DNA of 64,000 nucleotides, from assembly GCA_024229495.1 (NCBI GenBank), contig JAAESJ010000559.1, positions 1 through 64,000 of the forward strand, in the 5' to 3' direction. The position numbers and the translations under genes were made by a program. Shown here one piece after another: positions 52,117 to 60,712 of the stretch (position 1 is the stretch's first letter; each line of letters opens with the position of its first letter). The DNA is from Verrucomicrobiaceae bacterium (lineage in GTDB: Bacteria > Verrucomicrobiota > Verrucomicrobiia > Verrucomicrobiales > DEV007). Below the pieces are notes generated by a model, which was not told the DNA's origin, made no database searches, and saw only the letters and a list, made by a program, of their open reading frames with translations.

Positions 52117-52911
52117 TCAATTCAAGTTCCTGAGCACAGAAAGCAGTAAGTTGACCATGTTCCCGGCAGCTTGCCGCCCAACTTTGATAACTTCGCCGTG
52201 ATCAAGGTTACTCTGGGCAAGCCCTGCTGCATAATTAGTAAGGCAGGAAAATCCGGCAACCTCCAATCCCAATGCCCGTGCCTGGATTGCCTCAAGGACA
52301 GTCGACATCCCGACAGCATCAGCACCAAGCCCCTTCAACATTCTGACCTCAGCAGGAGTCTCATATTGTGGCCCAAGCATTCCGGCATAAACCCCCTCAT
52401 GCAAAGCTATCCCCTCTAATTTGGCAGCCCGCGAAAACCTTCCGCGGAACTCAGCCGAATAAACCGAGCTCATATCCAGGAAATTCCCCTCCCCAAGCAA
52501 CGGAGAGGTTCCCGTCAAGTTCAGCTGATCACTGATCTGCATCCAGTCACCTACCGCAAATTCCTCATTCACCACACCGGCTGCGTTCGTCAGCAAAAGC
52601 AGGTCAATTCCCATTGCCGCAATCAATCTTACAACGGCCGTTACCTCCACTGGGCTATATCCTTCATAGAGGTGCACCCGTCCCTGTGCGGCGACCAAAT
52701 GAACTCCTTCGACACTTCCGTAAACCAGTTTGCCAGCATGACCCGAAACGGCAGCGGCAGGTATCGCATCGACCGCCGAATACTCAATCTCATCCATAAC
52801 ATCCATCGCTGACACAAACCCTCCCAGCCCTGAACCAAGCACAACTCCGACCTTGGGTTTCCAACTGCTAATGGCGGAAGGCAGATCAACGGGACTATTA
52901 TGTTTCATCAT
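52117..52911 (-). CDS. Purine-nucleoside phosphorylase (trimeric, PNP-II type)
   Basis: 264 residues. G-V-V-L-G-S-G-L-G-G phosphate loop, V-S-G-H-A-G-K-L-V-Y-G, Q-G-R-V-H-L-Y-E-G-Y, L-L-T-N-A-A-G-V-V-N, G-P-Q-Y-E-T-P-A-E and the purine-site T-N-Y-A-A-G. This is the low-molecular-mass class (punA/deoD2), which splits inosine and guanosine with phosphate. N-terminus at ATG 52911 (second ATG three bases on). The next gene in the same direction (panE) is 34 bp upstream. Confidence 0.93.
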   Translation of the reverse strand: MMKHNSPVDLPSAISSWKPKVGVVLGSGLGGFVSAMDVMDEIEYSAVDAIPAAAVSGHAGKLVYGSVEGVHLVAAQGRVHLYEGYSPVEVTAVVRLIAAMGIDLLLLTNAAGVVNEEFAVGDWMQISDQLNLTGTSPLLGEGNFLDMSSVYSAEFRGRFSRAAKLEGIALHEGVYAGMLGPQYETPAEVRMLKGLGADAVGMSTVLEAIQARALGLEVAGFSCLTNYAAGLAQSNLDHGEVIKVGRQAAGNMVNLLLSVLRNLN

Positions 52912-52945
52912 GCTACCTATTATGCTGATTGCCTGCGGGCAGAAA

Positions 52946-53896
52946 TCAACCCGATTCGCACTCCCGGTTCTCTACAACTGATGAAATCTCATTATAGAGT
53001 TCCTGCAGGTGTCTCACCCCGGCACCTGCGTCAATACCCATCCTGAGGGGTCTCCCCCAGATAGACTCCACTTCCACCTTATTGCCCTTCTCGTAGTCAA
53101 GTAAACTCGAGGGCTTGTATGCCCCCATTCCCCTTGTTACCCCCAGCTGTTCATCCACCATGGAAAAAGGCAATTGATAACCACAGCATCTTGCTATTTC
53201 AATCACCTCTCTCATCAGAGAGCAAGCTCGCTCACGTTGGTAACTGTCTGCAAGGATAGCCCCGGTATCCGTTTTTCCTGAAGCAATTGCCAACCCATTA
53301 AAGGGTATGTTCCATACAAGTTTGCGCCACCGTTCAGTCATCAGGCAATCCACCACCCTGCAGGAAATACCAGCACGCTTAAACCACAATCCGATATCAT
53401 GCGTTCTGGGAACTGGATGTCCTGAAAATTCACCCATCGTAACCCTACCCTCGGCAATATGCCTGATGACCCCCGGGGAAACCCGATTCAAACAAACAAA
53501 ACACAGTCCACCCATTACCCTCGTAGGACCAAAAAGTCCGGCAAGAAATTGCTCATTCCCCAACCCGTTCTGCAAAGTCAATAAGGCCGTATGCTCCTGA
53601 AGCAACGGCGGAATCAAGTATTTGAGGGCTTCGTTATCCGTTGCCTTCAGCGCGATGACCACCAGGTCACAGGGCCCGATGTCTGCAGTGTCAGCGTATA
53701 CGCTGATTTTAGGGAGCTTCAGATCCCCTGTTGCTGTGCTCTCGATCCTTAACCCATCCTTACCCACATGATCAAGGTCACTGCGCATCAAAAAATGCAC
53801 ATCGAGTCCTGAATGCAGAAGCTTTGCCCCATAAAAACATCCAACAGCGCCACTGCCCACGATGGCAATGCGTGGATGGGTTATTGCCCTGGACAT
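52946..53896 (-). CDS. panE: 2-dehydropantoate 2-reductase (ketopantoate reductase)
   Basis: 316 residues. N-terminal Rossmann domain: I-V-G-S-G-A-V-G-C-F-Y-G-A. Catalytic-domain motifs: W-R-K-L-V-W-N (active-site Lys), N-G-L-A, and S-S-L-L-D-Y-E-K-G-N-K-V-E-V-E with the conserved Ser and Glu. It reduces ketopantoate to pantoate with NADPH in pantothenate synthesis. The ApbA/PanE family includes members with other substrates, so the gene symbol is likely but not certain. Confidence 0.87.
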   Translation of the reverse strand: MSRAITHPRIAIVGSGAVGCFYGAKLLHSGLDVHFLMRSDLDHVGKDGLRIESTATGDLKLPKISVYADTADIGPCDLVVIALKATDNEALKYLIPPLLQEHTALLTLQNGLGNEQFLAGLFGPTRVMGGLCFVCLNRVSPGVIRHIAEGRVTMGEFSGHPVPRTHDIGLWFKRAGISCRVVDCLMTERWRKLVWNIPFNGLAIASGKTDTGAILADSYQRERACSLMREVIEIARCCGYQLPFSMVDEQLGVTRGMGAYKPSSLLDYEKGNKVEVESIWGRPLRMGIDAGAGVRHLQELYNEISSVVENRECESG

Positions 53897-53935
53897 ACTT
53901 GAAGTGATATTCTCTATAAGGTTAACAAGATCGCC

Positions 53936-56512
53936 TCAAGGCAGCACCTTGACCTGCACCATTGAGGAGGAGCTTAGATATTTCTCAGCCGCTGCAACGA
54001 CTTCTCCACGTTTCAAACCACTGACTTCGGCCATAAGCCTATCATTATAATCTACTCCGAGCTCATACAACTGATTCAATGCGCTTGCCTGAGAGCGGGC
54101 TCCATGGGATTGCTTGGCAATAGAATGCTTGCCGGCATATACCCGTTTAGCTCGCTCGAGTTCCTCATCTGAAACCCCATCCGCAACGAACTTTCTCAGC
54201 TCACTAAGCAATTCCTCCTCGACTCTGTCAGCCGCATCAGGACGAGTGCCCGCGTAGAACATCAGCATTCCTCCGGCTAAGCCTGTTAATTCCGTGATGC
54301 CGGTATAATAAGCCAATCCCAACTCCTCCCTAATCCGCATAAACAACCTGCCATCCATTCCGCCAAAGACCTCCTCAACAATATTCACCGCCGCCCTGTC
54401 CGGACTACGGATATCGATCCCCGGCAATGCAATCACCACAACAGCCTGCTGCTTTTCCCTTCGTTGAGTAAGCAGTTGGACACGTTCCGGCCACTGAATA
54501 GCCTCAAAGGACTCAAAAGCCTGACTCCCCTGCCGCATCCTCCCAAAATACTCCTCGGCAAGATCCTTGGCATGACTCGCCTCTATATTCCCACAGACTG
54601 AAACGACTCCATTTTCCCCAACCGCATAACGGGCATGAAAAGCCTTCAGCAAATCCGTGCCAATCTCCGCAACAACCTCAGGCTCTCCATGCCTCATCCG
54701 AGAATACGGGTGAGTAGCAAACATCGCTTTCCGTGCAGCTATCAAAGCCGCCCCCATTGGTCGATCGATCTCCTCCTCAATCGCTGCCATCTGAGTCTGT
54801 TGTTCACGATCGATTGCCTCAGCAGGGAAAGCCGGTTCACAAATCACATCAGCAACAACATCAAATGCCCTTTGAGCATCTGGCGCCATCACCCCCGCAT
54901 TAACATAAAAACAGTTATTCCCTGATCCTGCTCCCGCACTACCACCTAGGGACTCCAGTATATTATCCAGTTCGTTGGCACTGCGACTGGCACTGCCCTT
55001 GAAAAGGCTGGCGGAAAGCAATGAAGTTATTCCTGTGTTTTCCGCACTCTCGGCAAGTAACCCTGCTCGGAACGCAGAGCAGAGCGACACCAGTGGCAAT
55101 CGCCGATCCTCCTCCACAGATAATCGCAGGCCATTATCAAGTTCAAAGCATTGTACCTGATTCTTCACGATAAGGTTATTCACATGAACAACGGGACTCT
55201 CACGCTGAGCACCTACCTCGATGGTGTTGAGAGCAGAATCGACCAGGTAACGCTCAGCAACACCCTTGACATCATCAGGGGCTACTGAGGAAATCCTCCG
55301 CATATATTCTGAAGTGAATCCAAGGTTCTGTGAAAGGATCCAATTGCTGCCGAGATCAGCCGCTTGTCCATGCATGGTGACCAGTGACTCAAGTTGCGAT
55401 GCTAAAGCCATGCGACCAGCCTTCGCAACTTCATCGCCACTTACTCCATTCACGGTTAATTCATCCACCTGCTCGGAAATAACCCGCTCCACTTCCTCCC
55501 TGTGATCGGAATCAAGATCCGCGGCAATCGCAAAAATCCCGTTATCGGACGGGGTAAATGAGCAAGCGTTAACCCGATGCACCAGACCATATCGTTCCCT
55601 CACCTGAACGTGGAGCCTTGAACTTCGCCCACCTCCCAGGATCGCAGCAAGCACATCAAGTGCCGGCATATCCTCGTGTGTGACACCGGGTATTCGCCAA
55701 GCCATCAGAAATCTCGTAACCGGGGTCGAGAATTCCCTGAAAACATCACGCCGTCCCAATTGTCTAGGCTCCTGCGGCACATGGATAGCAGGTAGTGGCT
55801 TCCGTGGCATATCCTTGAAGAATAAAGCCACCTGCTCCTTCACCTCGTCAGGTTCAACATCACCGACGATGACAAAGAAAAGATTCCCCGGAACATAACG
55901 AGAGCGGTAATAATCCACGACATCATCCCGGCTGAGTTGATTAAATATATCCAGATTTCCGATAACCGGAATTCCGTAGGGATGTACCTTGAAAGCACTG
56001 GCGAACATCTCCCTGCTCGCCACCCTGTCAGGATCATCGTCAATCATCGCGAACTCACGGCGGATGACCTCCTGCTCCCTGGTGAATTCCTCTTCTGGTA
56101 CCGTGGCCCGTGCAACCACATCCATGAGCACATCCAGGCACCCCCTCCAACTCTCGCTGGGGCAATCCGCATAGTAAACGGTTCGATCAAATGATGTATA
56201 GGCATTCATCTGCCCACCCAGTGCACTCACTTCACGGGCAACCTCCTCGGAGGAGAGCGATTGAGTACCTTTAAACAACATATGCTCAAGGATATGCGAA
56301 AGCCCTGCCCCCATCCATTCTCCCTCATAGATGCTTCCGGTCCGACACCATGCCTGCAGGCTTGCCACCGGCGCAGAAATGTCTTTCCTGACAATCAGCG
56401 TCAACCCGTTATCAAACACGGTCTTCTCGACCGGTAATTCCGGGAATTCCGGCACTCCGGCTGCTGGAGAACCATTGCCTGACATATTCACATCACCTTC
56501 AGCTGCCATCAC
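53936..56512 (-). CDS. M16 family zinc metalloprotease, fused active and inactive halves
   Basis: 858 residues, twice the single-chain M16 size. The N-terminal half (about 25-440) has the inverted zinc site H73-I-L-E76-H77 and M16 elements (R-K-D-I-S-A-P-V-A, N-A-Y-T-S-F-D-R-T). The C-terminal half (about 460-858) repeats the fold, but the site reads S-L-L-S-A, so it is a pseudo-enzyme half. Full-length double M16s of this type are clamshell peptidases for short peptides. No signal peptide is visible (acidic start). It starts 4 bp inside the Minf_1886-type gene (ATGA) and is translationally coupled. Confidence 0.9.
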   Translation of the reverse strand: MMAAEGDVNMSGNGSPAAGVPEFPELPVEKTVFDNGLTLIVRKDISAPVASLQAWCRTGSIYEGEWMGAGLSHILEHMLFKGTQSLSSEEVAREVSALGGQMNAYTSFDRTVYYADCPSESWRGCLDVLMDVVARATVPEEEFTREQEVIRREFAMIDDDPDRVASREMFASAFKVHPYGIPVIGNLDIFNQLSRDDVVDYYRSRYVPGNLFFVIVGDVEPDEVKEQVALFFKDMPRKPLPAIHVPQEPRQLGRRDVFREFSTPVTRFLMAWRIPGVTHEDMPALDVLAAILGGGRSSRLHVQVRERYGLVHRVNACSFTPSDNGIFAIAADLDSDHREEVERVISEQVDELTVNGVSGDEVAKAGRMALASQLESLVTMHGQAADLGSNWILSQNLGFTSEYMRRISSVAPDDVKGVAERYLVDSALNTIEVGAQRESPVVHVNNLIVKNQVQCFELDNGLRLSVEEDRRLPLVSLCSAFRAGLLAESAENTGITSLLSASLFKGSASRSANELDNILESLGGSAGAGSGNNCFYVNAGVMAPDAQRAFDVVADVICEPAFPAEAIDREQQTQMAAIEEEIDRPMGAALIAARKAMFATHPYSRMRHGEPEVVAEIGTDLLKAFHARYAVGENGVVSVCGNIEASHAKDLAEEYFGRMRQGSQAFESFEAIQWPERVQLLTQRREKQQAVVVIALPGIDIRSPDRAAVNIVEEVFGGMDGRLFMRIREELGLAYYTGITELTGLAGGMLMFYAGTRPDAADRVEEELLSELRKFVADGVSDEELERAKRVYAGKHSIAKQSHGARSQASALNQLYELGVDYNDRLMAEVSGLKRGEVVAAAEKYLSSSSMVQVKVLP

Positions 56513-56934
56513 TGATGACGTGAACCTGGACGTTTTTCCTTCTCTCGCTTACTCACCGGCAGAAACGGTGTCACAAAAGCCTCCTTGAAATCGTAACCTC
56601 CGGAAAAATCCTCCCGGCAATCCTGTTCACTTTTCCCGAACGCACCAACATCAATTAGATTAAAAACCATCTCTCCAATGTCCTCACATGAATTAATCCC
56701 CCACTCTTCGAATACAGATATAGCCATTGGCCCGAATTTCTTTTTCGCCCGCGCACGAAACACCTCCAGCAATTCCTCTCCTCCAACATGCCGATCTTCA
56801 CCACCGGTTTCCTTGTAATGTTTATCTACAGCCTGAGTCAATACTTCCTGAAGGAAATAATAAGCATCACCGGCATAACGAGAATCGCTGGAAATTAACG
56901 ATTCGACTGCATCCTTAAAATCAATCTTCTGCAT
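56509..56934 (-). CDS. Minf_1886/TIGR04138-type Verrucomicrobia-Planctomycete-restricted protein
   Basis: 141 residues. Matches the PVC-specific family by its pattern: A-Y-Y-F-L-Q-E near residue 26, H-V-G-G-E-E-L-L-E near 50, K-F-G-P-M-A-I-S-V-F-E-E-W-G-I near 67, and D-I-G-E-M-V-F-N-L-I...S-E-Q-D-C-R-E-D-F-S-G-G-Y-D-F-K-E-A-F. Function unknown. This is one of the better phylum markers in the window. It overlaps the 50-codon ORF upstream and the M16 gene downstream. Confidence 0.85.
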   Translation of the reverse strand: MQKIDFKDAVESLISSDSRYAGDAYYFLQEVLTQAVDKHYKETGGEDRHVGGEELLEVFRARAKKKFGPMAISVFEEWGINSCEDIGEMVFNLIDVGAFGKSEQDCREDFSGGYDFKEAFVTPFLPVSKREKEKRPGSRHQ

Positions 56935-57073
56935 GATTCACCTGCTCCGTTTGGGCACTGAGATTACCTGAAGCGCCGGCACGTGCTTTCCACAAACGAT
57001 GCCCGGCACCCAGCAAGAAGGTCATAACCAACGCGACTAGAATCACTCTCTCTCTAACGGTAAAATTCTGCAT
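56921..57073 (-). CDS. 50-residue single-pass membrane protein (hypothetical)
   Basis: ATG at 57073, TGA at 56921-56923, short of common gene-length cut-offs. The protein starts M-Q-N-F-T-V-R-E-R, then one hydrophobic helix (about 10-24, V-I-L-V-A-L-V-M-T-F-L-L-G-A-G), a basic patch H-R-L-W-K-A-R and a polar tail. Its last 14 bases overlap the Minf_1886-type start, which suggests translational coupling. N-termini of this kind (R-E-R, helix, basic patch) head ComEA-like proteins in Verrucomicrobia, but no helix-hairpin-helix follows. Unknown function. Confidence 0.6.
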   Translation of the reverse strand: MQNFTVRERVILVALVMTFLLGAGHRLWKARAGASGNLSAQTEQVNHAED

Positions 57074-57083
57074 CTAATTCTTC

Positions 57084-58538
57084 TTAATCCCGATAAAACT
57101 CTTTGTCGAGTTCGTCCAAATACTTCGACAAACTGTCTCTGCGGGGCGGCAGGGGGCGATGCAAGTCCTCAAACGCCCTCTTGTATACCGTAAATGCCCC
57201 ACTGCGATTTTTAACCTGCGTAGCCTCATACCAATTAATATAATCAGTCGCTTCACCAGCCAACCCGGCCAACGCAACACGCGCCGCAGCAAGCTCAGAG
57301 AGCTTTTCATCAATCCCCGAATGCTTTCCCCGGGCAAGCTGTGTCAGGACAGCCTGATAATCCCTAATCATCGGGCGGTGCAGAGGGAATGCACGGTAAG
57401 AAAGATGCAGAAGCTTCACCTCAATATCATCAAGAAGTTCTGTGCTCCCAGAAAGATCCATGAACCGGCGATACTCTGAGATATCCACTTCCACGAAATT
57501 CCCACTTTCCGGTGCCACCTCTTCTGCCTTATCCTCGGCCTTCTTCACCGGCCTTAAGAAACCCAAGATCCTTCTAGCCCCCTTCCTCATACTCGGCGCT
57601 GACCGTGAATTTTCCGTCCTCGGGATATAGCGAACCTTAAGCGATTCCTTCAGCGCACGCTCGGTCTCAAGCGGATCAAGAATGTCCTTCACTGTTGGTT
57701 GTGCCATCGACGCAAGTTCAAGTGACCACCATTGCTCCAGGCTATGTCCGGATTTCTCGATTTCAGGAAAATGTTTCTCCAGCAAAGCCTTTGGAGATCC
57801 CCTGAATACCGCAAGGTCTGAGATCATCCTTCCCACCTTCATTGATCCTGAATCCTGACCAAGAAGAGCAAGAATTAAGCAACAGCAGGATGCCCTGTAA
57901 ATCTCACCTGATATGGAATTGCCACCGCCCTTCTCTGCAAATATCACATCCGTTAAAGGAACTGCCTGCTCTGACTTTACCAGTGAAGAAAACAATCTGC
58001 TCGGACGCCCCTGCCGCCGATGGTCAATGGCCTCTACCACACCAACACACAACCACTCAGGAAGAACACTCCTGCTACCCTTAAAATCAGCCTTGGGATG
58101 AGGGCGCAGAATCTGCTCAGCGAGAATCAAACGAACGATTTCCCCTCTGAGAAGTTCTGCAGTGAACTCTTCGTTGATCTCTATGTCAGCCTGTATCCTG
58201 AACCCGCCTCCGGCCAACCTGAAGATCTTAGGACGAACTGTTTGATCGCTGGCAATATCACTGGTATGCCCTCTCAGTTGAAGGACAATCGGCGATCGCC
58301 AGCGGTCTTTCTGGCCGAGGACTTCCAGAAGTTCATCCTTCACCTCCTCGCAAAACACACAAAAAGCTCCACGGGTATGCCCATCCTTGCCATGTATGAT
58401 GAATTGTTTCGATCGACTACGACTACTTCCCCCTTCATTTGCAACATCAGAACCGGGAACCGCATGCAAATCATATCGAAATCCAAATGAATCCAGCAGC
58501 ATTGCAACCGCAATGATTCCGATCATACGTTTGGACAT
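57084..58538 (-). CDS. Secreted or anchored protein of unknown function, gluzincin-like region
   Basis: 484 residues from ATG 58538, where a membrane/signal segment begins (M-S-K-R-M-I-G-I-I-A-V-A-M-L-L); the frame from 58580 adds 14 residues. A globular domain (about 45-270) includes L-P-E-W-L-C-V-G-V-V-E-A-I-D, a pattern found near the zinc helix of gluzincin-like PVC proteins, but without H-E-x-x-H. The C-terminal ~150 residues are helical and charged. Co-directional with the 58593 gene. Function unknown. Confidence 0.65.
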   Translation of the reverse strand: MSKRMIGIIAVAMLLDSFGFRYDLHAVPGSDVANEGGSSRSRSKQFIIHGKDGHTRGAFCVFCEEVKDELLEVLGQKDRWRSPIVLQLRGHTSDIASDQTVRPKIFRLAGGGFRIQADIEINEEFTAELLRGEIVRLILAEQILRPHPKADFKGSRSVLPEWLCVGVVEAIDHRRQGRPSRLFSSLVKSEQAVPLTDVIFAEKGGGNSISGEIYRASCCCLILALLGQDSGSMKVGRMISDLAVFRGSPKALLEKHFPEIEKSGHSLEQWWSLELASMAQPTVKDILDPLETERALKESLKVRYIPRTENSRSAPSMRKGARRILGFLRPVKKAEDKAEEVAPESGNFVEVDISEYRRFMDLSGSTELLDDIEVKLLHLSYRAFPLHRPMIRDYQAVLTQLARGKHSGIDEKLSELAAARVALAGLAGEATDYINWYEATQVKNRSGAFTVYKRAFEDLHRPLPPRRDSLSKYLDELDKEFYRD

Positions 58539-58592
58539 GATGATACGCTTGAGGTGAATTAAAAAGGGCCGGGATGCCAACGGGTGCTGACG

Positions 58593-59177
58593 TTAAGCGT
58601 GAGGCTTTAGAATCAGCCACCCATCGCTGACAGTAATGCCTCCGAGGTGGGAAAGCACCTCTTTTTCTGGAACAAGGACATTCCCTACATTCATCAAGGC
58701 TTTCCTGATAAGTCCGACAAAATTCCTTGTGACCGGAAAACTGCCAAATCTACCTCCAATCACCTTAACCTCAGTCATTCTTGACGTCCCCTCAGTAAAC
58801 ACCTTCAAGGACAACTGGGCACTTACTGTGGAAACAATTCCAAGAACTTTGCGTTCAAAAATAATCTCAATGCTATTTTCATTCAATTTCACCAAGAGGT
58901 TCTTAAACTCTGCGAAAATCTCGAAACCGCTCGCTTCACGGGCATCAATGACACGACGCAGGTGGTCATTTAGCTCCTTCTCGCTGCATTTAAATGACCT
59001 GCCACTAAGGATTGCCTGATTGGCCTCCTCAAGGAGGTTACCTGACACACTCCCCCCCTCGGCGCTCCGGTCAATATCCTCAAGTGACTGTGGCATGAAA
59101 ATCAACACGGTACTCACCGCCAATGCCATGACGAAGAGCATGTTTAAGATAAATAATATACGTCGAACCTCCCTCAT
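58593..59177 (-). CDS. Membrane-anchored protein of unknown function
   Basis: 194 residues. A short basic start and one hydrophobic helix (about 8-28, I-L-F-I-L-N-M-L-F-V-M-A-L-A-V). The rest is a soluble alpha/beta domain ending in V-S-D-G-W-L-I-L-K-P. Many charged residues and no Cys pairs. It may form a two-gene unit with the 57084 gene (54 bp apart). No family recognised. Confidence 0.65.
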   Translation of the reverse strand: MREVRRILFILNMLFVMALAVSTVLIFMPQSLEDIDRSAEGGSVSGNLLEEANQAILSGRSFKCSEKELNDHLRRVIDAREASGFEIFAEFKNLLVKLNENSIEIIFERKVLGIVSTVSAQLSLKVFTEGTSRMTEVKVIGGRFGSFPVTRNFVGLIRKALMNVGNVLVPEKEVLSHLGGITVSDGWLILKPHA

Positions 59178-59234
59178 TCTGCCATAAAATCGGCCCCCAA
59201 CACAAAAATCCGTCCCTCAGCTACAGGCGGATCA

Positions 59235-59543
59235 TTAGTCAGTCTTGGCACTTGATGAACTGGATTTCTTGGCGGGGTCCTTCTTTTTATCGGAAGATTT
59301 CCCCTTATCCGCCTTGCCGGAATTCTGTTCCGCCTTCTCCCCGGCTTTATAGGACTCGCTCCGGTAGTCAGTTCCATAAAAGCCGGATCCCTTAAAGATG
59401 ATTCCCGCACCCGTCCCGAGCAACCGACTGACCTGACCTCGGCATGAGGCATCCGGACATTTCGTGAGTTTCTTGTCATTCATTGACTGAAAAACCTCGA
59501 AAATATTCCCACACTTCTCGCACTGATAATCGTAGTTGGGCAT
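59235..59543 (-). CDS. FmdB-type zinc-ribbon protein
   Basis: 102 residues. The N-terminal zinc ribbon of the FmdB/CxxC_CXXC_SSSS family: P-N-Y-D-Y-Q-C8-E-K-C11-G, then C29 and C34 with Y/F spacing, and G-S-G-F-Y-G-T-D-Y in the linker. The tail from about 65 is Lys/Ser-rich and disordered. FmdB was named as a regulator of formamidase genes, but the role of most members is unknown. Monocistronic by appearance. Confidence 0.88.
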   Translation of the reverse strand: MPNYDYQCEKCGNIFEVFQSMNDKKLTKCPDASCRGQVSRLLGTGAGIIFKGSGFYGTDYRSESYKAGEKAEQNSGKADKGKSSDKKKDPAKKSSSSSAKTD

Positions 59544-59687
59544 TAGATGTTAGGTCACATAGGACAACTTTTGACTTAATCCGTAATTGCTTTACCCAGT
59601 CCACGCAATGCTAAACTCATAAGCGTAGGACTCTGAACCCAAACCCTTGACCCATTCACCGCCCTGCCATTAATTAACCGTATTAAA

Positions 59688-59693
59688 TATAAT
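59688..59693 (+). promoter_or_regulatory. Consensus -10 box upstream of the L,D-transpeptidase gene
   Basis: TATAAT at 59688-59693 predicts a start near 59700, only about 5 bases before the GTG at 59705, which implies a leaderless or near-leaderless message. No good -35 element at 16-18 bp spacing. Confidence 0.4.
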
Positions 59694-59704
59694 CGTTGAA
59701 CCAC

Positions 59705-60331
59705 GTGCCTGATACCCGCCTCCTCCTTAACGCTATCCTAGTCTCAACCGGAATGCTTACTGCATGCACAACGACAGACTGGTCGAATACACAACGCAAA
59801 AAAGCAGTTTATCTGGAGGCTGTAGGAGGATCGAGTATCATAAACAGGAAATCCGCTGGCCCTGTCGATACCGTATCTTATTGGGATGAAGGCACCGCAT
59901 CAGGTCGCCCGTTAATCAAAATTTCCCTTAAAAAGCAGAAGGCAAAATTTTACCGGGGAGCAACTCTCATTGGCGTTTCACAGATTTCCAGTGGCAAGGA
60001 GGGATTCAATACTCCTCTTGGTTCCTACACAATCATTCAAAAAAAGATGACACATGCCTCGAACCTCTATGGAATGTGGAAAACTGCCGACGGAACAGTG
60101 ATCAATGACGATGTCGATGTGAGAAAAACCCCTACCCCGCCACCGGGAACTTACTTTGAAGGTGCACCAATGCCATTTTTTATGCGCATCACTAACACCG
60201 GGGTTGGCATGCATCAGGGATATCTCCCGGGATTTGCAGCCTCACACGGGTGCATCCGCATGCCTTATTGGATCGTTAGGCATTTCTTTAATAATGTTTC
60301 CGTAGGAACCCCGGTCATTGTCGAGAATTAG
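59705..60331 (+). CDS. L,D-transpeptidase (YkuD) lipoprotein
   Basis: 208 residues from GTG 59705 (a TTG three codons earlier is possible). Signal ends in the lipobox L-T-A-C. The YkuD domain covers about 75-208: I-K-I-S-L-K-K-Q-K-A-K-F-Y, T-P-L-G-S-Y-T-I, M-H-Q-G-Y and the catalytic S-H-G-C-I-R-M (Cys 183, with its His). It cross-links or remodels peptidoglycan through meso-diaminopimelate residues, or anchors proteins to it, in the periplasm. Upstream TATAAT at 59688 may give a leaderless transcript. Confidence 0.9.
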   Translation: MPDTRLLLNAILVSTGMLTACTTTDWSNTQRKKAVYLEAVGGSSIINRKSAGPVDTVSYWDEGTASGRPLIKISLKKQKAKFYRGATLIGVSQISSGKEGFNTPLGSYTIIQKKMTHASNLYGMWKTADGTVINDDVDVRKTPTPPPGTYFEGAPMPFFMRITNTGVGMHQGYLPGFAASHGCIRMPYWIVRHFFNNVSVGTPVIVEN

Positions 60332-60353
60332 TCCGCCCCGCCAAGCCCGATAA

Positions 60354-60677
60354 ATGGAAATCAGCGCTCCAGAGCTCAAGCGACTGATCACGGAAAACGC
60401 TGAGGCTATCCACCTCATTGACTGCCGGGATGCGGAAGAGTGGCGACTTTGCCACATTGAAGGATCAGAACTCATTCCACTATCTGAGTTCGCGCAAAAA
60501 ACGGCTGATTGGGATCCTGCAGACAAAAGGAAAAAAATTATTTACTGCCACCACGGTATACGCTCACTGCAAGCAACCATATTTCTTAGAACCAAAGGAT
60601 TTGAAGACACATACAGCCTTCAGGGAGGAATCGACGCTTGGTCCGTGGAGGTAAATCCAATGATGCCTCGCTACTGA
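60354..60677 (+). CDS. Single-domain rhodanese-like protein
   Basis: 107 residues. Rhodanese fold: L-I-D-C-R-D-A-E-E-W near 21-30, active loop Y-C-H-H-G-I-R-S with catalytic Cys 65, and L-Q-G-G-I-D-A-W closing the domain. It moves sulfane sulfur to thiol or cyanide acceptors in the cytosol. The H-H-G-I loop matches the GlpE/ThiI-like small rhodaneses found beside many metabolic genes; the acceptor is unknown. Confidence 0.88.
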   Translation: MEISAPELKRLITENAEAIHLIDCRDAEEWRLCHIEGSELIPLSEFAQKTADWDPADKRKKIIYCHHGIRSLQATIFLRTKGFEDTYSLQGGIDAWSVEVNPMMPRY

Positions 60678-60712
60678 GCCCGAGAGCATTCAATGAAGAA
60701 GCCCTGAAACTA

